Of a DNA stretch of 64,000 nt, positions 10,630 to 22,969 are shown in pieces. The stretch's first letter is position 1, and every line of letters starts with the position of its first letter. Source of the stretch: Stemphylium vesicarium (taxonomy: Eukaryota > Ascomycota > Dothideomycetes > Pleosporales > Pleosporaceae); the NCBI GenBank assembly GCA_004380135.1, contig QXCR01000019.1, positions 62,001 through 126,000 of the forward strand. The letters run 5' to 3'. Made by a program: the position numbers and the translations under genes. The notes beneath the pieces were generated by a model. That model saw only the letters and a program-made list of their open reading frames with translations, had not been told where the DNA came from and did no database searches.

Positions 10630-12454
10630 ATGGATTTGGAAAAGAAATTCTCGTCCGAGAAACCACGATCTGAGGATGTGGACGAGGCGACGGGTGTTGG
10701 GGAGGTGTTGAATGCTTCCGGACACAAACAAGAACTAGAGCGCAACTTCAGTCTACTGAGCCTTTGCGCCATCGGTATTACGACAGGAAATGTTTGGGCT
10801 GCGCTGGGAGGATCCATCGTACGTCTCTTCCCTCCAGTTCTTACCATTGCGAATAAGCAAGTAGATGTTAATCTCTTCTAGGTCATTGCCCTCTACAATG
10901 GCGGCCCTGCAGGTGTCATTTACGAGTTCATCGCTGTGGCGTGTTGCTACTTCATGATTGCGGCTTGCATTGCAGAGATGGCTTCCTCTATTCCTTCGTC
11001 AGCAGGTGTCTATCACTGGGCGAGCGTCACTGGTGGTGCGAGATTCGGAAAGGTCCTTGGATTTTATGCCGGATGGTACGTACAAACGCCCACCACGTCT
11101 ACATCAGAGGGTCATTTAAGCGGATCGAAGACCGAAAGTAAAAAACGACACTAACACTATACAGGTGGAATGCCCTAGGCTGGATCTTCGGCACAGCATC
11201 CATATCCTCCATTATCGCCAATCAGATCATATCAATGTATGGTCTCTTCCATCCCGGCTATGCCTATGAGCGTTGGCACGTCTTCATCGTCTACCTCGTC
11301 ATCACTTGGCTTTCTTGCGCCGTCGTTATGTTTGCGAACCGTGCACTACCGAAGCTCACCAACATTGGCCTTTTCTTCATTCTAATCGGCGTCTTCGTCA
11401 CCATCATGGTGTGTGCAATCATGCCCAGCCGAACCGGCAAAGGATACGCAAGCAATGAGTTTGTATGGCGAGAATGGTCGAACCAAGCTGGCTGGAGCAG
11501 TGACGGCTTCGTCTTTTGCGCTGGAATGTTGAACGGAGCGTTTGCCGTGGGAACACCGTAAGTCTTCAACATCACTCTTCTGCCATGTATCCAGAATAAA
11601 GAAAACTAATGCCTCCCAGCGACTGCGTATCCCATCTCGCAGAAGAGCTACCCAGCCCGCGAACCAACATCCCCAAGGCAATCCTCGCTCAGTATACTGT
11701 CGGCTTCATAACCGCCTTTCTCTACCTCATCACAATCTTCTACTCGGTAAACGACCTCGACACACTCTTCGACAACCCGTGGCCCTTTCCCCTCGCCGAA
11801 CTTTACCGCCAAGCCACAAACTCTCACGGCGGCTCCCTCGGCCTCCTCCTCGTCATCTTCCTGCCCACCTTCTGCACAAACATTGGTTGCTACATCACAA
11901 GTGGACGGATGCTCTGGACACTCGGCCGCGACGACGCCACACCCTTCAGCGCCTGGGTAGGCAAAGTAGACAAGCGATGGGAGAACCCATGGAACGCCAC
12001 CCTCGCCTGTGGCGTCATCAACACCATCTTGGGCTGCATCTACATCGGCAGCAGCACCGCTTTCAGCGCCTTCGTCGGCTCCTTCATCGTCCTGTCATCA
12101 CTATCCTACCTCGCTTTCATCCTGCCAAACATCATTTCCAGACGCAGACACGTCATCAAGGGCCCATTCACCATGCCCAACCCCATCTTCTACACGGTAG
12201 CCACGATAGCATGTGGGTACATGGTTGTCTGGATCCCGATTTACTGCTTCCCGTTTGCCGTCCCGTTCGATACCACGACGATGAACTACACAAGTGCGCT
12301 TGTCGGCGGCGTGACCATCTTGCTCGGCGGCTGGTACCTTTGGATTAGAAATAAGGGGTATGTGGGGCCGAGGCGGTTGGTCGAGACGCTGGAGAATGGT
12401 GGGGTGCCTGCTTTTGGGACAGAGAATGAGGGCGAAGTTGTGGGGAAGGTGTGA
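10630..12454 (+). CDS. APC-superfamily permease, choline/GABA transporter type
   Basis: Model join(10630..10821,10882..11075,11165..11557,11620..12454), 537 residues. All three introns have GT...AG ends and keep frame (phases 0, 2 and 2). The protein has about 12 hydrophobic segments. TM1 carries GNVWAALGGSI followed by ALYNGGPAG, a signature I associate with fungal choline (Hnm1-like) and GABA permeases. The mid-protein HLAEELPSPRTNIPKAI block is the conserved cytoplasmic loop of this yeast amino-acid/choline transporter family. Uptake of choline, GABA or related amines across the plasma membrane is the expected role; the precise substrate is uncertain. The N-terminus is charged and cytosolic, with lysines that could be ubiquitinated as in other permeases. 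It is convergent with the MFS gene that follows. Confidence 0.9.
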
Positions 12455-13030
12455 GTTGAGGGAAAAGTGAAGTTTTTCTGAGTTGTCTATATGGTATCGC
12501 ACTTTTTGTTCATTGAAGAAATGAAGAGTTGCGAATTTTGGCTTACCATGTATTGATTCCCCCTTGTTTCTTTGTGCCCAGTTGCTTTTCACGCATCACG
12601 CGTTCCTGCCATGGGATCCACGATCCTTCCCACCACAATGATTGGGTGTGGTCACGTCATACACGTCTTATTTGAGGCAAGTTCAAATACATCTAATAGC
12701 AAAATGCGTCACATGTAGAAACGCCACTGATCCCAGTACAGCTGTAGGTCCAGTGTGTCACGAAACATGACCATTCAGGTCTAGCGAGCAGCCCCGACAC
12801 CCTCATCCTGATCCTAGGCCAAATCCAGGAAACAATAGAGTCGAAAGGATGATGAAAATGCTCATTCTTTGTACTATCGAACGTGGTATATCTCAAGGAC
12901 CCTAGCACCTCATACACATCATACTTTCCAAAGCCCTTGTCCTATCGCCATACACAACTGCATCTCGCAACCTTCTTTCCGACCAAGCTCAAATCATTCC
13001 CCCGCGCCAAAAAAAGAAAATGGAACACTA
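12455..13030. other. Intergenic between convergent transporters
   Basis: About 575 bp of presumed 3' untranslated sequence for the permease (plus) and the MFS carrier (minus). It is AT-richer than the flanking coding sequence. No further gene was recognised. Confidence 0.5.
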
Positions 13031-14860
13031 TCAGTACCCGTACAACATGATGCGCTCATTGGTCGAAGCCTTTAACTTCTGGTTCTCCTTGATAAGCAGC
13101 ATGCGAATCGCCCACGCACAAGCAATAGACAAGAGCGCGAAACCGGCCGAAGCACCGAACCCGATTCCATAACGCGGCTCGTCACTATCAGGCCAGAGGT
13201 AGGCGCCATAGATGTAACCGATCTGACCTCCAACGTTTGTCATGGCAAGTACCACCTATTTCATGATTAGTTACTGCGATATGAAGGCTTCTGCCAAGCG
13301 GTAGATAAGACTTACAGCTTTTTTCTCTTTGGTCTGGCTGAGTGTTGAAGAGGCCCAGCCGATAATGACAGAGTTGACAGAATATGCGCCAACGGGGAAG
13401 ATGAAGCATGCCACGTAGCGACCGGCGGTGTTGAGTGTACTCGCGGCAATGACGAAACCTACAACGGCGACTAGGAGACCGCCGGTAATGTGCCATGTAC
13501 GCTCATGCATGCGCCCTGAACTCCAGCCGGTGGCGATACCCGCTGCGCCAGCAAGGAGGAAAGGCGGACATGTCAGGACGAGGGTGACGGTGGTGCTGAA
13601 ACCAAGCGTACGGACGACACTATTAGAATTGTCGTTAGCCGCATCATTCTCAAAGATGCCGTAGCAGAGAAGAATGATAACTTACGTGGGGAAGAAAGAG
13701 TTGAACGAGCAAGCGCTCAAATGGAAGTTCTGCATCAAGCAGAACAACCAAGTCCGTTTGTCTCTGCAAGCTTGCTTCAATCCCTCCATCATACTGACAC
13801 CCTCCATCGAGTCACCGACGCGGTCGCGCTCGATACGTTCGTGGGCGAGTTCGCGCTCACGCGGGTTGAGCCATCGGGTTGTGAGCGGTGTGTTGGGGAG
13901 CATGAAGAAGCCGAAGATGGCTACAACGGCTGTGACTGCGCCCTCGCTATTGCTGTATCAGTGTCTGGTAAAACAAAGAAAGAAAGAGGGGGATAAGGAA
14001 AGAACAACGCACATAATGAACAACCACCTCCATCCGGCAAGACCCCTCACCCCATCCATCTCAAACACAGCAGCCGCAATCAATCCACTGAACCCTGTAG
14101 CCAGAATCTGCGCACAGTACAGCAGCGCAATGCGCGTTGCGACTTCGCGCCGCGTGTAGAAGATGGAAAGCATGTACGTTGCTCCGGGGTAGAATGGCGC
14201 CTCTGTGATTCCTAGGAAGAAACGACATGCGACGAGTCCGCCAAAGTTTTGTACGAGTGCTGTACAGGCGGATACGATGGCCCAGACGAACATCCAGCAT
14301 GACATGTAGACGCCAGGTTTGATGCGCGTGATGAGCATGTTGGACGGGACTTGCATTAGGACGTAGCCGACGAAGAGGCTGTTGGGGAGATGATTAGCTT
14401 TTTTGCAATGTCGGTGGAACGATTCTTTAGGTGCTTGCAAACTTCAGAGAAGTGCTATCTCAAGAAGTGCTGAGGTGTAGGTACGTACATGCTAACGCAA
14501 GTGTTAAACTGGACACCCGTCATACCGAGATCCTCTTCCAGATTGTTCAACCGTGCCTGCGCAATCGCATTGCGATCGACGTAGTTGAGAAAGTACATGA
14601 CGCATAGTGTTGGCTATTCGCAAATTAGTCATACTCCTCAAAATAATGATCAGAGGGGACAATGTACGTACCATCAATCTCCAATCAATCTTCCTCACCA
14701 GCGCAATTTCCTCGGGATCGCTCTTTCGCTCGGCACCCGTATAATCAGCCGCAGCGGCATGCTTATCAGGACCAAGCTCAGACTTGTCTTCGAGATGCGC
14801 CACAATCGGTGGCTTCTCGTCCGTCGGCTCGACGGTTGGGTGTTGGTGTTTTGAATCCAT
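13031..14860 (-). CDS. MFS transporter, Dal5/Tna1 (anion:cation symporter) type
   Basis: Model complement(join(13031..13255,13316..13619,13686..13946,14013..14378,14489..14613,14672..14860)), 489 residues. Each of the five introns is 58-110 bp with GT...AG ends, and splicing restores continuous family sequence. TM1 has YFLNYVDRNAIAQARL, the D.N motif of the ACS family, followed by VQFNTCVSI. Later blocks are FVGYVLMQVPSNM, FFLGITEAPFYPGA and WRWLFIIEG. These are hallmarks of allantoate/nicotinate/pantothenate-type carriers. About twelve membrane segments are visible, with a hydrophilic, acidic N-terminus of about 60 residues. Expected role: proton-coupled uptake of an organic anion or vitamin at the plasma membrane. 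The substrate cannot be assigned. The GH5 glucanase lies upstream on the same strand. Confidence 0.9.
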
Positions 14861-15663
14861 GTTGCGCAAACGGAAGACTTCGCCCTTGGAAAGAAAAAAA
14901 GGCCTCGACGGGAAAGGGAAGAAGCTGCTTGAGGGAAGGGATGCAACAACTTAAAAAGATGCGTATCTCAGCTCCCTTTTGAACCAACATCACAGGGCTG
15001 CATGCTCCGTTAACATGATCCCCATTATCCCCTCGCTTGGCGCAAATATTGGCACAGGATCGTTCCAAGACATTTCCCCGCACTCTGTTGCACAGCGAGT
15101 CCTATCCTAGCCCGTGAACAAGGCCAGCCACAGAACTTGGCCTGCAGATCTTATCGTAATAATCAGGCAAACTAGCGCAAAAACGACGGTTTCCAAGACT
15201 TTTTCGGCTGTTGTTTTGCTGCCGATCTCCAGGTTTCCAGGATATAGGGTGGCCCTGGTGTTGGAATCTGGGGAGAAAATGGGGCCGACAACGTGCTTGT
15301 GGATAGGACTAACGGCGTTTTCATCCTGGTGCGCACTCGCGTAAGGTGTTCCGCTGGTATTGGCGGAGGTATCATCAACTTGTGTCACGTTGAAATGCGG
15401 TGCGACTGTGGACATCATCGTACGATCGTACATGTCCGGTTTGCGGCGTATTTGTTTTTCTCTCCTCACCGGTTCTGTTCACGTCGCATGATCGCCTGCT
15501 TCATCGTGCGTGCGCATTGTTGCAAAGCTGTAACATTCTGTTATATTGTTCAATATCCAACTGAAAAAGATTCAGAGTCTTCGCTTGCGCACGTTCGCTT
15601 CCCTCAGTTGCCGTAGGATACAGGCACACCACATTGAGGATACGTATTCGTTCCATCGTGCTC
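14861..15663. other. Intergenic, MFS promoter
   Basis: About 800 bp between two minus-strand genes. It holds the promoter of the MFS carrier and the 3' region of the GH5 glucanase. The longest open frame (15107-15469, minus) shows no recognisable domain and I do not support it as a gene. Confidence 0.5.
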
Positions 15664-17283
15664 CTAACACAGGCGACCAAACTTGTACTCCACTGCGCCA
15701 TTGCGAATGGCGGGGAAGATACCAGCATCGATGAGCCTGAATGCATCCCACTCAGCCGCACCCTCAGTTTTGAAGTTCCACCAGAACCAGCCCTGGGTCT
15801 TAGACTCAAAGGCGGCAATCTGGGCCTCGATATAACGCCTGGTGTCGTCTCTGTATGACGCAGGCCACCTTGCGAGGTCATTTCTCCAGCTGCAATCGCC
15901 AATTCTGGGGTTGTTGAGGTAAGTTCCATCGTAGCGGGCGCCACGGCCGTAGCCATTGAGGTACTTTGCGCAATCCCTGGTGCAAAGTTAGCTCGCGTGT
16001 CTTTTGTTGTCCGCGAAAGGATCATTCTTACGTCATAGCCGACGTCCACTCTCCAACTAAAACCGACAAGTTAGTCAAGGTTAACCAACCGCTGAAATTG
16101 TTCACTCGTTCACATACCAAAAGTCCACTTGTCTGCACCAGCATATGTCTGTGCATTGCTGCACGCGTATTGCGCGTGCTGCGCGGGCGAAAATTGCAAA
16201 AGTCGGTTGTCGAAGACCTGATACTCGTGATGATCAATGGCAACATTCCGCGAGTTCGCATCCGACGGGGTGAGAAAACCATTCCAGGTGTTTGGTGCAT
16301 TGAAACCATCGGAAATGACTACGGGGGTGTCTGAAACCTCGCGCACTTGGCCGTAACCGTCGCGGTAGAACTGTTTGGTTACGTCGAGACTGAGACCGGT
16401 GTACAGTGCGGGTTCGTTGATGAGCTCAATGCCGATGACAACATCTTGGTAGCTGCCCTGCGCATACTTCTGCGAGATGGTCTTGAGCACTTGCAGGGTC
16501 TGTGCGATGGTGCTGCCGCGCTGCCAGCCCGGGTAGTCCATTCTCTGGCCAGAATTGTCATATCCATTCTGAGAACCAGGTGCTCCGTGGAGATCGATGA
16601 TGATCTTCAGCCCTACACTTCGAGCCCAATCGATAGCAGCATCCATGTAGACGCTGGCACCTCCGACGAAGGGTGTGCCGAAGGTGTTGTATGCCCAGTA
16701 CCCAATGGGAATGCGGACAACATTGAATCCCGATTGCTTGATCTTGTTGAAATCTTGCCATGTAACAAAAGAGTTCCAGTGGTTGCGAAGAATGTTACCC
16801 GCGGCTCCACTACCAAGCTTCTCTCCTAAGGTGTATTCTAAGCATTGTCAGTGGCCTGTCTGTATCCCACAGGATATAGTCCCATCTTACCGTCAACGAT
16901 ATCCTGCTGTGGACGACCGCGGTTTGCATTGTCGAAAATTGATGGGGTAATCCATCTGTAGACGGGTGGTCAGTGGTCTGTGGATTGCTCCAATGATGGC
17001 TCAATATGTCACTTACGGCTCCAGCACCAGCCACCCGCCAATGTTTACTCCGCGTATCTTCTCGGAACCCCAGTTGAAGTTAACCGCACGCTTCTCGCTG
17101 GTATGCATGTCAGCAAATGCATGGCATGCACGTTCATCTTGAATGCAGGTTGGAAGTGGTCGCGACGACCCTGCATGTCACAATGGGGAATTCGGTCCTT
17201 CCTCTGGAAAGCAAGACTTACGTTGGAGCCGCAAGCACAATGGTAGATAGCGATAACGCCGAGATGACGTGTGTAAATTTCAT
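15664..17283 (-). CDS. Secreted GH5 exo-beta-1,3-glucanase (Exg1-like)
   Basis: Model complement(join(15664..15976,16032..16056,16118..16837,16891..16955,17017..17097,17222..17283)), 421 residues, six exons including one of only 25 bp. Residues 1-19 form a signal peptide. Lys23-Arg24 directly after it looks like a Kex2 site. The mature protein starts near IRGVNIGGWLVLEPWITPS, the classical GH5 exoglucanase entry block. The acid/base is Glu211 in LINEPAL. The nucleophile is Glu312 in VGEW, which exists only when the 25 bp exon is spliced in; this strongly supports the model. The C-terminus contains GWFWWNFKTE. Length matches yeast Exg1-type enzymes. The enzyme releases glucose from beta-1,3-glucan in cell wall or substrate. 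Cysteines in the last exon probably form disulfides. Confidence 0.93.
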
Positions 17284-18688
17284 ATTGTCGAACTCGTAAC
17301 TGTATCAACTGATGTGATAAGGCAAGAAAACTGAAGATGTGGTGACACTGAAATCCTTAAGAAGGGGCTAGCGTCTGGCGATGGGTAGTAAGCCAGTACA
17401 ATCAGAAAAGCTGCCGAGATGAAAACTATGGTACGCGTCGGAATCTAAGATCGGTAGCGTGCCTGCCTGGCAGGTGATGATTCTCGATTGAGTTGGCACT
17501 GCTCTAGCAAAGCGGCACTGGCAGGTAGGTTGCTACTCAAGTCTGTGCTCTACAAAGTGGTCAACTTGGCAGGTGTCATCGAGATGTTACTGGCCCTTGA
17601 CTTTGAGAACGCATAGCATTCGGATATTATTAATGACGAGGGTCATCTCGGTAGTCTGAATTACTCGAAGTGTTGCGATTAAGGAGGTGGCAAGGAAGCC
17701 CGTTTGCCCAGCCCTTGGTGAGTGGTTACGGCGCATGTGATGTGTCCACGCCTGTAGATGTACCTTTAGACTGCAGTACTGCAGTACATCTGACCCTTTC
17801 TAACGGCAATGTGATCAGAGAGCCCGGAAGAAAACGCTCACCGCGCATCGTGCAGAGATGCATTAGCTTGTAGATTGGTCCCTTGCGGAGAAACCAAACA
17901 GTGGGGACGCTAGCAGCGGATATAACGAACACTGTAGTCGACTAAAGAAGCGTAACCCCGTTGGCAAGATGAAACTGCCCGATTTGTCAGGCGTGTGACG
18001 GACCGAATCTTATCATGATCATCGTAATTGAGCATTGCGAATGAAAGCAAGGCGGTTGTCCTGTCCCTGAAGATCCCCCAAAGGTAAAATGTTTGGCATA
18101 TAGATCATCAATATAAGATCCGTCATCTCATCTAAGCGACAACCTATCGTAGCGTGCGAGCGATAGAACTCGGCACAAGGTTCACGTGCGCTGTTGTCGC
18201 CCTCGTGGTGTAGTCCCCAAGCAGACGCGAGCCCCAAACGAGGATGGCTAGGAGCGACTTCTCACACCGCATGGACATGCTACTTGCTCCACGCGCCCTC
18301 ATCGGACCTCTTGTCCGCACATGACGTAGTGCTGCATTCGAGATCGCGCTGCAAAGCAGTGGCTGAAAGATGCAAGCGCTGTGCGCGCTCCGTCAACACC
18401 CGAATCGCGCTTGAGCGACGCTTTGTGCATATGCAATTTAACGACTAAGCGGCGAAAGGGGGCTTGGAGAAAATGTCTGTAAGCAGGGCGCACAATGTTT
18501 GGGTTCGATACGCTCGTGTTGATGAGAAGACGGATATCGAGGTGCGGATGGTGAGAGATGAGGGACGGGGGTGGGATCAAGGTGTGGCGCCCCGCAGTGG
18601 GGACGAATCATCACACAGCCGACTCAACATGTCACAACAGAGAGTGCAACAGATATGCGCGTTGGAAAGGCTACATAGCTTGTCCTAT
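17284..18688. other. Intergenic, 1.4 kb, glucanase promoter
   Basis: Upstream region of the GH5 gene and downstream region of the second MFS carrier. A perfect 16 bp palindrome ACTGCAGTACTGCAGT lies at 17770-17785. Short open frames here have no recognisable domain. Confidence 0.5.
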
Positions 18689-20382
18689 TTAATAGATACA
18701 CTGCTTCTTTCCAACCCATCCTCCCAACCATAGAAAACCGGGCAATGCAGTGACTGCAGATAACGCCCCCAACACCGCGGCCATAGTCGCCCACCCGCTG
18801 TCTTCCGCAATAAACCCAGCTAGCAAAGGCCCTGCCATGCAACCTCCAGCAAATGCGACATTGAACAGGGCGTAAGCTTGAGCGAAAGCACCGCCTTTTC
18901 CAAACCCAGGGCGTCCATTCGCAAGCATCTTCTTTTCCTTCGCTTCCGCCACAGCTGAGATTTCTGCCATAACAGGCGCAAACGTCATGCCTATGAAGAG
19001 CCCTGTCACCGCCAATAGTGCACATAATAATACCTTGTCCTTGATGGTGTTCTCGTCGACGAAGCGCAAGCAGACCAATGGAGGGCAGCCGAACAAGAAG
19101 CCGATAACGACAAGGTAGCGCCCACCGTACTTGTCGCATAACCAACCCCATAATGGCGAGAGGAAAGTGGGTATGACAAGTGGAAGGAAGAGAAGCGCAG
19201 CACCCGTAGATGTCCACTTGAAGGTGTTTGCAGCATGAATGGCGAGGACCGAGTCGAAAGCTGTTAGCAAAAGCGCTTGGATGAGCGCACAAAACAGCGA
19301 GGCGAGTAGGCGTTGGGAATACAGCAGTGATAAAACAGGTGGAAGGCGATCGCGTCGACGTTTTGGAGGCGGGTGTTCCTGGTGCGCTTCGAGGTTATCC
19401 AGTTCTGGTTGAGCTAATGCTTTTGCAGGATCCGATCCAAAACTTTGAGATGAGGCTGTAATGTCCGGAGCATCGCTTCCGCCAGAGTTGCCATGCAGGT
19501 CTAGGGGTAGTCGACCACCCACACTGGGATCCCATCTTGCAGCCGCTTTCTTCTCCACGAGTAGCAGACGAAGAATTACATCCAACCCCACGAGCGCGTA
19601 GCACATACCAAAGACAGCGTTGTAGCCAGCTTTATCGTACACCACACCCCCAAGGAGCGGTGATATGAGCAGACCCAGTGACATACCCGTCGATAACCAC
19701 CCTGCAGCTGTCGCAAGCTGATCTTGGGGTACGGTATCGGCCACTAAAGCGAGCCCAACGACCCATCTGGACATGGTTAGCCTGCTAGCCTTTTAATGCG
19801 GATACATGTCTTACACTACGGCGGCTGACGCACCTTGTAACACCCGTCCAATAATGAGAATACCAACAGAGTTACCGACGTTCAGTAACACTGTGGATCC
19901 CAGTAATACGGACAAGCCCATAAGCAGTGGAAGCCGGCGGGACGGCCCGCGATCAGCAAGCCAACCACATAGTGGAGAGAAAGCGAGCAGCGAAGCGCCG
20001 TATACGGCAACAAGTACCGAGACCCAGTACTGTACCTGCCCTGCATCTACATGGCTGCGTGACTCTATTGCAAACGGAATGACGGGAACTATAACGCCAT
20101 ACAAGAACATATCCTACCCGAGTCAGCCATATTTCCATTGCTGTCGTCATAAGCAGATAACTATACCGTAAAGACAGCCAAAGCCACGGTTCCGATGATG
20201 AAGCCATCCGAGCTTCTGTACTTGAGCATGAACGGGGGATCTGAGCCACGCTGCATGAACCACGACAACCATGCAGGCCGAGTCATCTTAGACCGTACTC
20301 CTTCCTCGCGACATGCAGGTTCAGCCTCCTCTTGGGTAGTACCATGGTGCTGATCCGGCTCCGCATCCAAGTTACCCTTCAT
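18689..20382 (-). CDS. MFS transporter, DHA1-type
   Basis: Model complement(join(18689..19766,19815..20113,20167..20382)), 530 residues with two introns. The 5' intron (GTATAG...GGGTAG, phase 0) joins ALAVFT to DMFLYGVIVPVIPFA. The second (phase 2) joins GASAAVV to WVVGLALVADTV. TM4 GRxLQGASAA and the GWLADRG loop between TM2 and TM3 (motif A-like) are typical of 12-TM drug:H+ antiporters, and the overall pattern recalls the vesicular-amine-transporter-like branch. A hydrophilic central loop of about 90 residues, with an Arg/Lys/Pro-rich stretch, separates the two six-helix halves. Likely role: proton-driven export of a small molecule; the substrate is unknown. It is divergent from the orphan gene at 21.8 kb. 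Confidence 0.88.
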
Positions 20383-21844
20383 ATTGTTCCGACTCCGCCA
20401 AGAGTGTCAAACCGGCCCCTCGAATTTCTTCTTTTCTGGTTTCAATTTACATGCAAAACATGTTGTCAAGTCGCAAACGCATAAAAATAAATGCTAATAG
20501 ACTCCCGTGGCTTTTGTGTGATGGTTGGGTCCACGGCAGCAGGTGATGCAAGATCCGCTTTGTGGCGACGCGATCGCCTGTGGTGTCGCGTCCACGGGCT
20601 CCGCGGCGCCGCGGTCAGCATTTATCTCCGGATCGGACCCACTTTAGGAGAAGTTCTTAGTCAAGGCATTCAGACCCTTTAATCGCGTCGAAAACGCATC
20701 GCTCGTCAGATGTTGTTTACAAGCGAAGGGTGCCGTGAACCTTCAGAACGTATTAGGGGTTCGAATCGCGTTCGTGACTCCATCTGGGCAGTATTGCGTC
20801 CTCCAACTTCCATCTCATGCGACTAGCCCATCTCGACCCGCTTTAGTTCCAAACAACAGGAGCCTGCATCCTTGGACGATAGACCACAAGGGATGCAGAT
20901 TTTCTTTTTGTTTCTGTTGATACCTCAGTCAAATATGCCTGTTTAGGGCATCGTAGATATAGTCAAAGAACCTGGAGTGCCAATCAATTGAAGAATTCGC
21001 TCAAAAGACGGCGAAAGAAACCCATATATCGTGTTTACTTTCATCTCTTCTATAGTGGTATCTGGCAGGCCACGCCTCTCGTCTCGTAGTTGAGCGATGT
21101 GAGTTCCGACAATTTTTTATGTTTACTTTTGCCGCCATGATATTCCCTGATCCTTGCGCTGTATCTCATTCTTCTCCTTGCCTCGATTTTCAACTATCAA
21201 AATTACTTCACGCTTCCTGGGTCTTTCAGAGAATTTGCCTTTTATTTCACTGCTGCATCCGTCATCTCGTTCCGAATGCACTCAGATAGCCCCCTCTTTT
21301 ATACCTTTGCTGGCAGTCACATCCCCGCACTAATGTACTAGAGCATTCAACATGATTATACGCTCTCATCATATAGTAGTTGCAGGGGTCACCATCTTTT
21401 AAAATCTTTCTTCGAAATGTACCTTGTTCTGCTGAGCCCATTTGGTTAGGTGGCAGATACCGAGAGAGGGGCGTCCGAACCCCGATACTTCCAGAGCTTT
21501 CCTACGTCTTTCCAGACTCGAAATGTATGGGAATTATCTTTACTAATAGTAGATGAAGACAATGTGAAGCGGTTTCATTGGTAAGTTGGAATTGTGAGCT
21601 CAAGCGAATTTCGTGCAATCACGAATGAGCATTCCTCATTACCATTGCATTACCGGAACATGTGTTTGGCGGGGTCACGCGGTAAAGTGTCCTCTCTACC
21701 TGTACCACTGCAAGTTGGGAACCCTGAGAAATATGGTATAAATGGCTCGCATGCTGTATTTCTGACACAACACTCTGCTCAACTTCCGCATCTACAAGCC
21801 TAGACTTTCAAAACACAGTCAACCGATCTACGCCTCCAGACAAC
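20383..21844. other. Intergenic, divergent promoter region
   Basis: 1.46 kb between the minus-strand MFS gene and the plus-strand orphan. Apart from the TATA box listed separately I see no coding signal. An isolated GGTTCGAATC near 20757 resembles a tRNA B box but has no matching stems. Confidence 0.5.
21737..21742 (+). promoter_or_regulatory. TATA box (TATAAA) of the orphan gene
   Basis: A perfect TATAAA lies 103 bp before the ATG at 21845, a reasonable distance for a fungal promoter with a short 5' leader. Confidence 0.55.
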
Positions 21845-22969
21845 ATGTACAACACATACGTTCGCCCGGCAAACAGCTGCTCGCACTCTGTCACCCCCAC
21901 TCTAACATCCATGCTTCCATCACAGCACAATGCATGCCCGAGATGCATAGTCGCCTCACACATTGATGAGGTCGCGGCGGTGCAAAGGCGATACGATGCA
22001 CTCGGAGGTACTTTCAGGTCCATAGTCTACGACGGTGAATGCAGCAAGGCCTTCAAACACGAGTGGTGCTGGGCAAAGCTTGCGGCAGCAAACAGGATCG
22101 CAGATATTGAAGACCTGCTCGAAGACAACGATGTATCGGCCCAAGACAAGTTTGAACTCAAAGAAGCGCTGAAGCTGTGGGATAGTGCTAAAGCAACGCT
22201 TAGCAGACTGCCGGGTGTACAGTACGTTGATGGGGCAGAAACCTCAACGCCAGAACTATCACAGTTTCCTGGTCAGGATCCGCAACAGTCCTACTTCGAA
22301 CTTTTCGCTGCATCTCCTTCTCACTCACCTGGATCGTCCCATAATACGACTTTACGGTGGAGGCCACTACCAAACCATCCCATGCACTTCTCCTTGGGCA
22401 TTCCACCGATTTCCACCGAGAATCCGGCTTCACAGTCATCTGCACATCAACGGCAGTGCAAAAAGCCGGCAGCGACCAATCCTAGAAAGCGACATTCGTC
22501 TCTGCAGCAGACAGATACCACACCACCTAGGACCTCGTCGCCAGAAACCCCGGCTGTCAGGCGCACTCAGAACAAACCCATCACCGGCAGTCAGCCAGCT
22601 ACACTAACAAACAAGCGCGTCCGTTTCTCTAACTTCGCAACAGTTTCCTCCGAATACCTTTCCGTCTCGAACCCCTCACCCTTCCACCCTCTTTCTCAGG
22701 AGACAATCATGATACCACACTTCCCACACACCGATGCGGAGAAGAGACGCCACCGCTCCAAATGGGCTCGCCACAGCCTTCTTTACGAGCCTGGAGCGTG
22801 GGCGTCACCAGCATATTCGAAGAAAGCAGAAACTAGCTTCTTCAGAGTCCCTCCATGCGAGATGGTCGCTTACGTGGAGACACAGTTGAGACAGGAAGAA
22901 CACGAGGTGTGGGTAGCCGTGCAGTTCAAGCTGATTTCTCAGGTATGGTTGGAGGTTTGGCGGGAGTAA
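21845..22969 (+). CDS. Orphan hypothetical protein with paired cysteines
   Basis: Intronless frame of 374 residues; I do not recognise the family. The N-terminal 110 residues look folded: a CPRC pair (Cys31 and Cys34), further cysteines at 66 and 75 (ECSKAFKHEWCW), and a helical acidic segment to about residue 115. Four spaced cysteines could bind a metal or form disulfides, but no known finger is matched. Residues about 125-265 are Ser/Pro/Thr-rich and probably disordered. The C-terminal 100 residues contain KRVRFSNFATV and a conserved-looking RSKWARHSLLYEPGAWASP block. There is no signal peptide or membrane segment. The basic KRVRF motif could allow nuclear entry (inference). A TATA box precedes the gene, which supports it as real. 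Confidence 0.65.
   Translation: MYNTYVRPANSCSHSVTPTLTSMLPSQHNACPRCIVASHIDEVAAVQRRYDALGGTFRSIVYDGECSKAFKHEWCWAKLAAANRIADIEDLLEDNDVSAQDKFELKEALKLWDSAKATLSRLPGVQYVDGAETSTPELSQFPGQDPQQSYFELFAASPSHSPGSSHNTTLRWRPLPNHPMHFSLGIPPISTENPASQSSAHQRQCKKPAATNPRKRHSSLQQTDTTPPRTSSPETPAVRRTQNKPITGSQPATLTNKRVRFSNFATVSSEYLSVSNPSPFHPLSQETIMIPHFPHTDAEKRRHRSKWARHSLLYEPGAWASPAYSKKAETSFFRVPPCEMVAYVETQLRQEEHEVWVAVQFKLISQVWLEVWRE

Noticed and set aside
11542..12348. Long plus-strand frame of 268 codons overlapping the permease
   Set aside because: It is an out-of-frame shadow of permease exon 4; its His/Arg/Pro-rich composition is an artefact of GC-biased codons.
20745..20770. B-box-like GGTTCGAATC
   Set aside because: No upstream A box or stem structure at the right distance.
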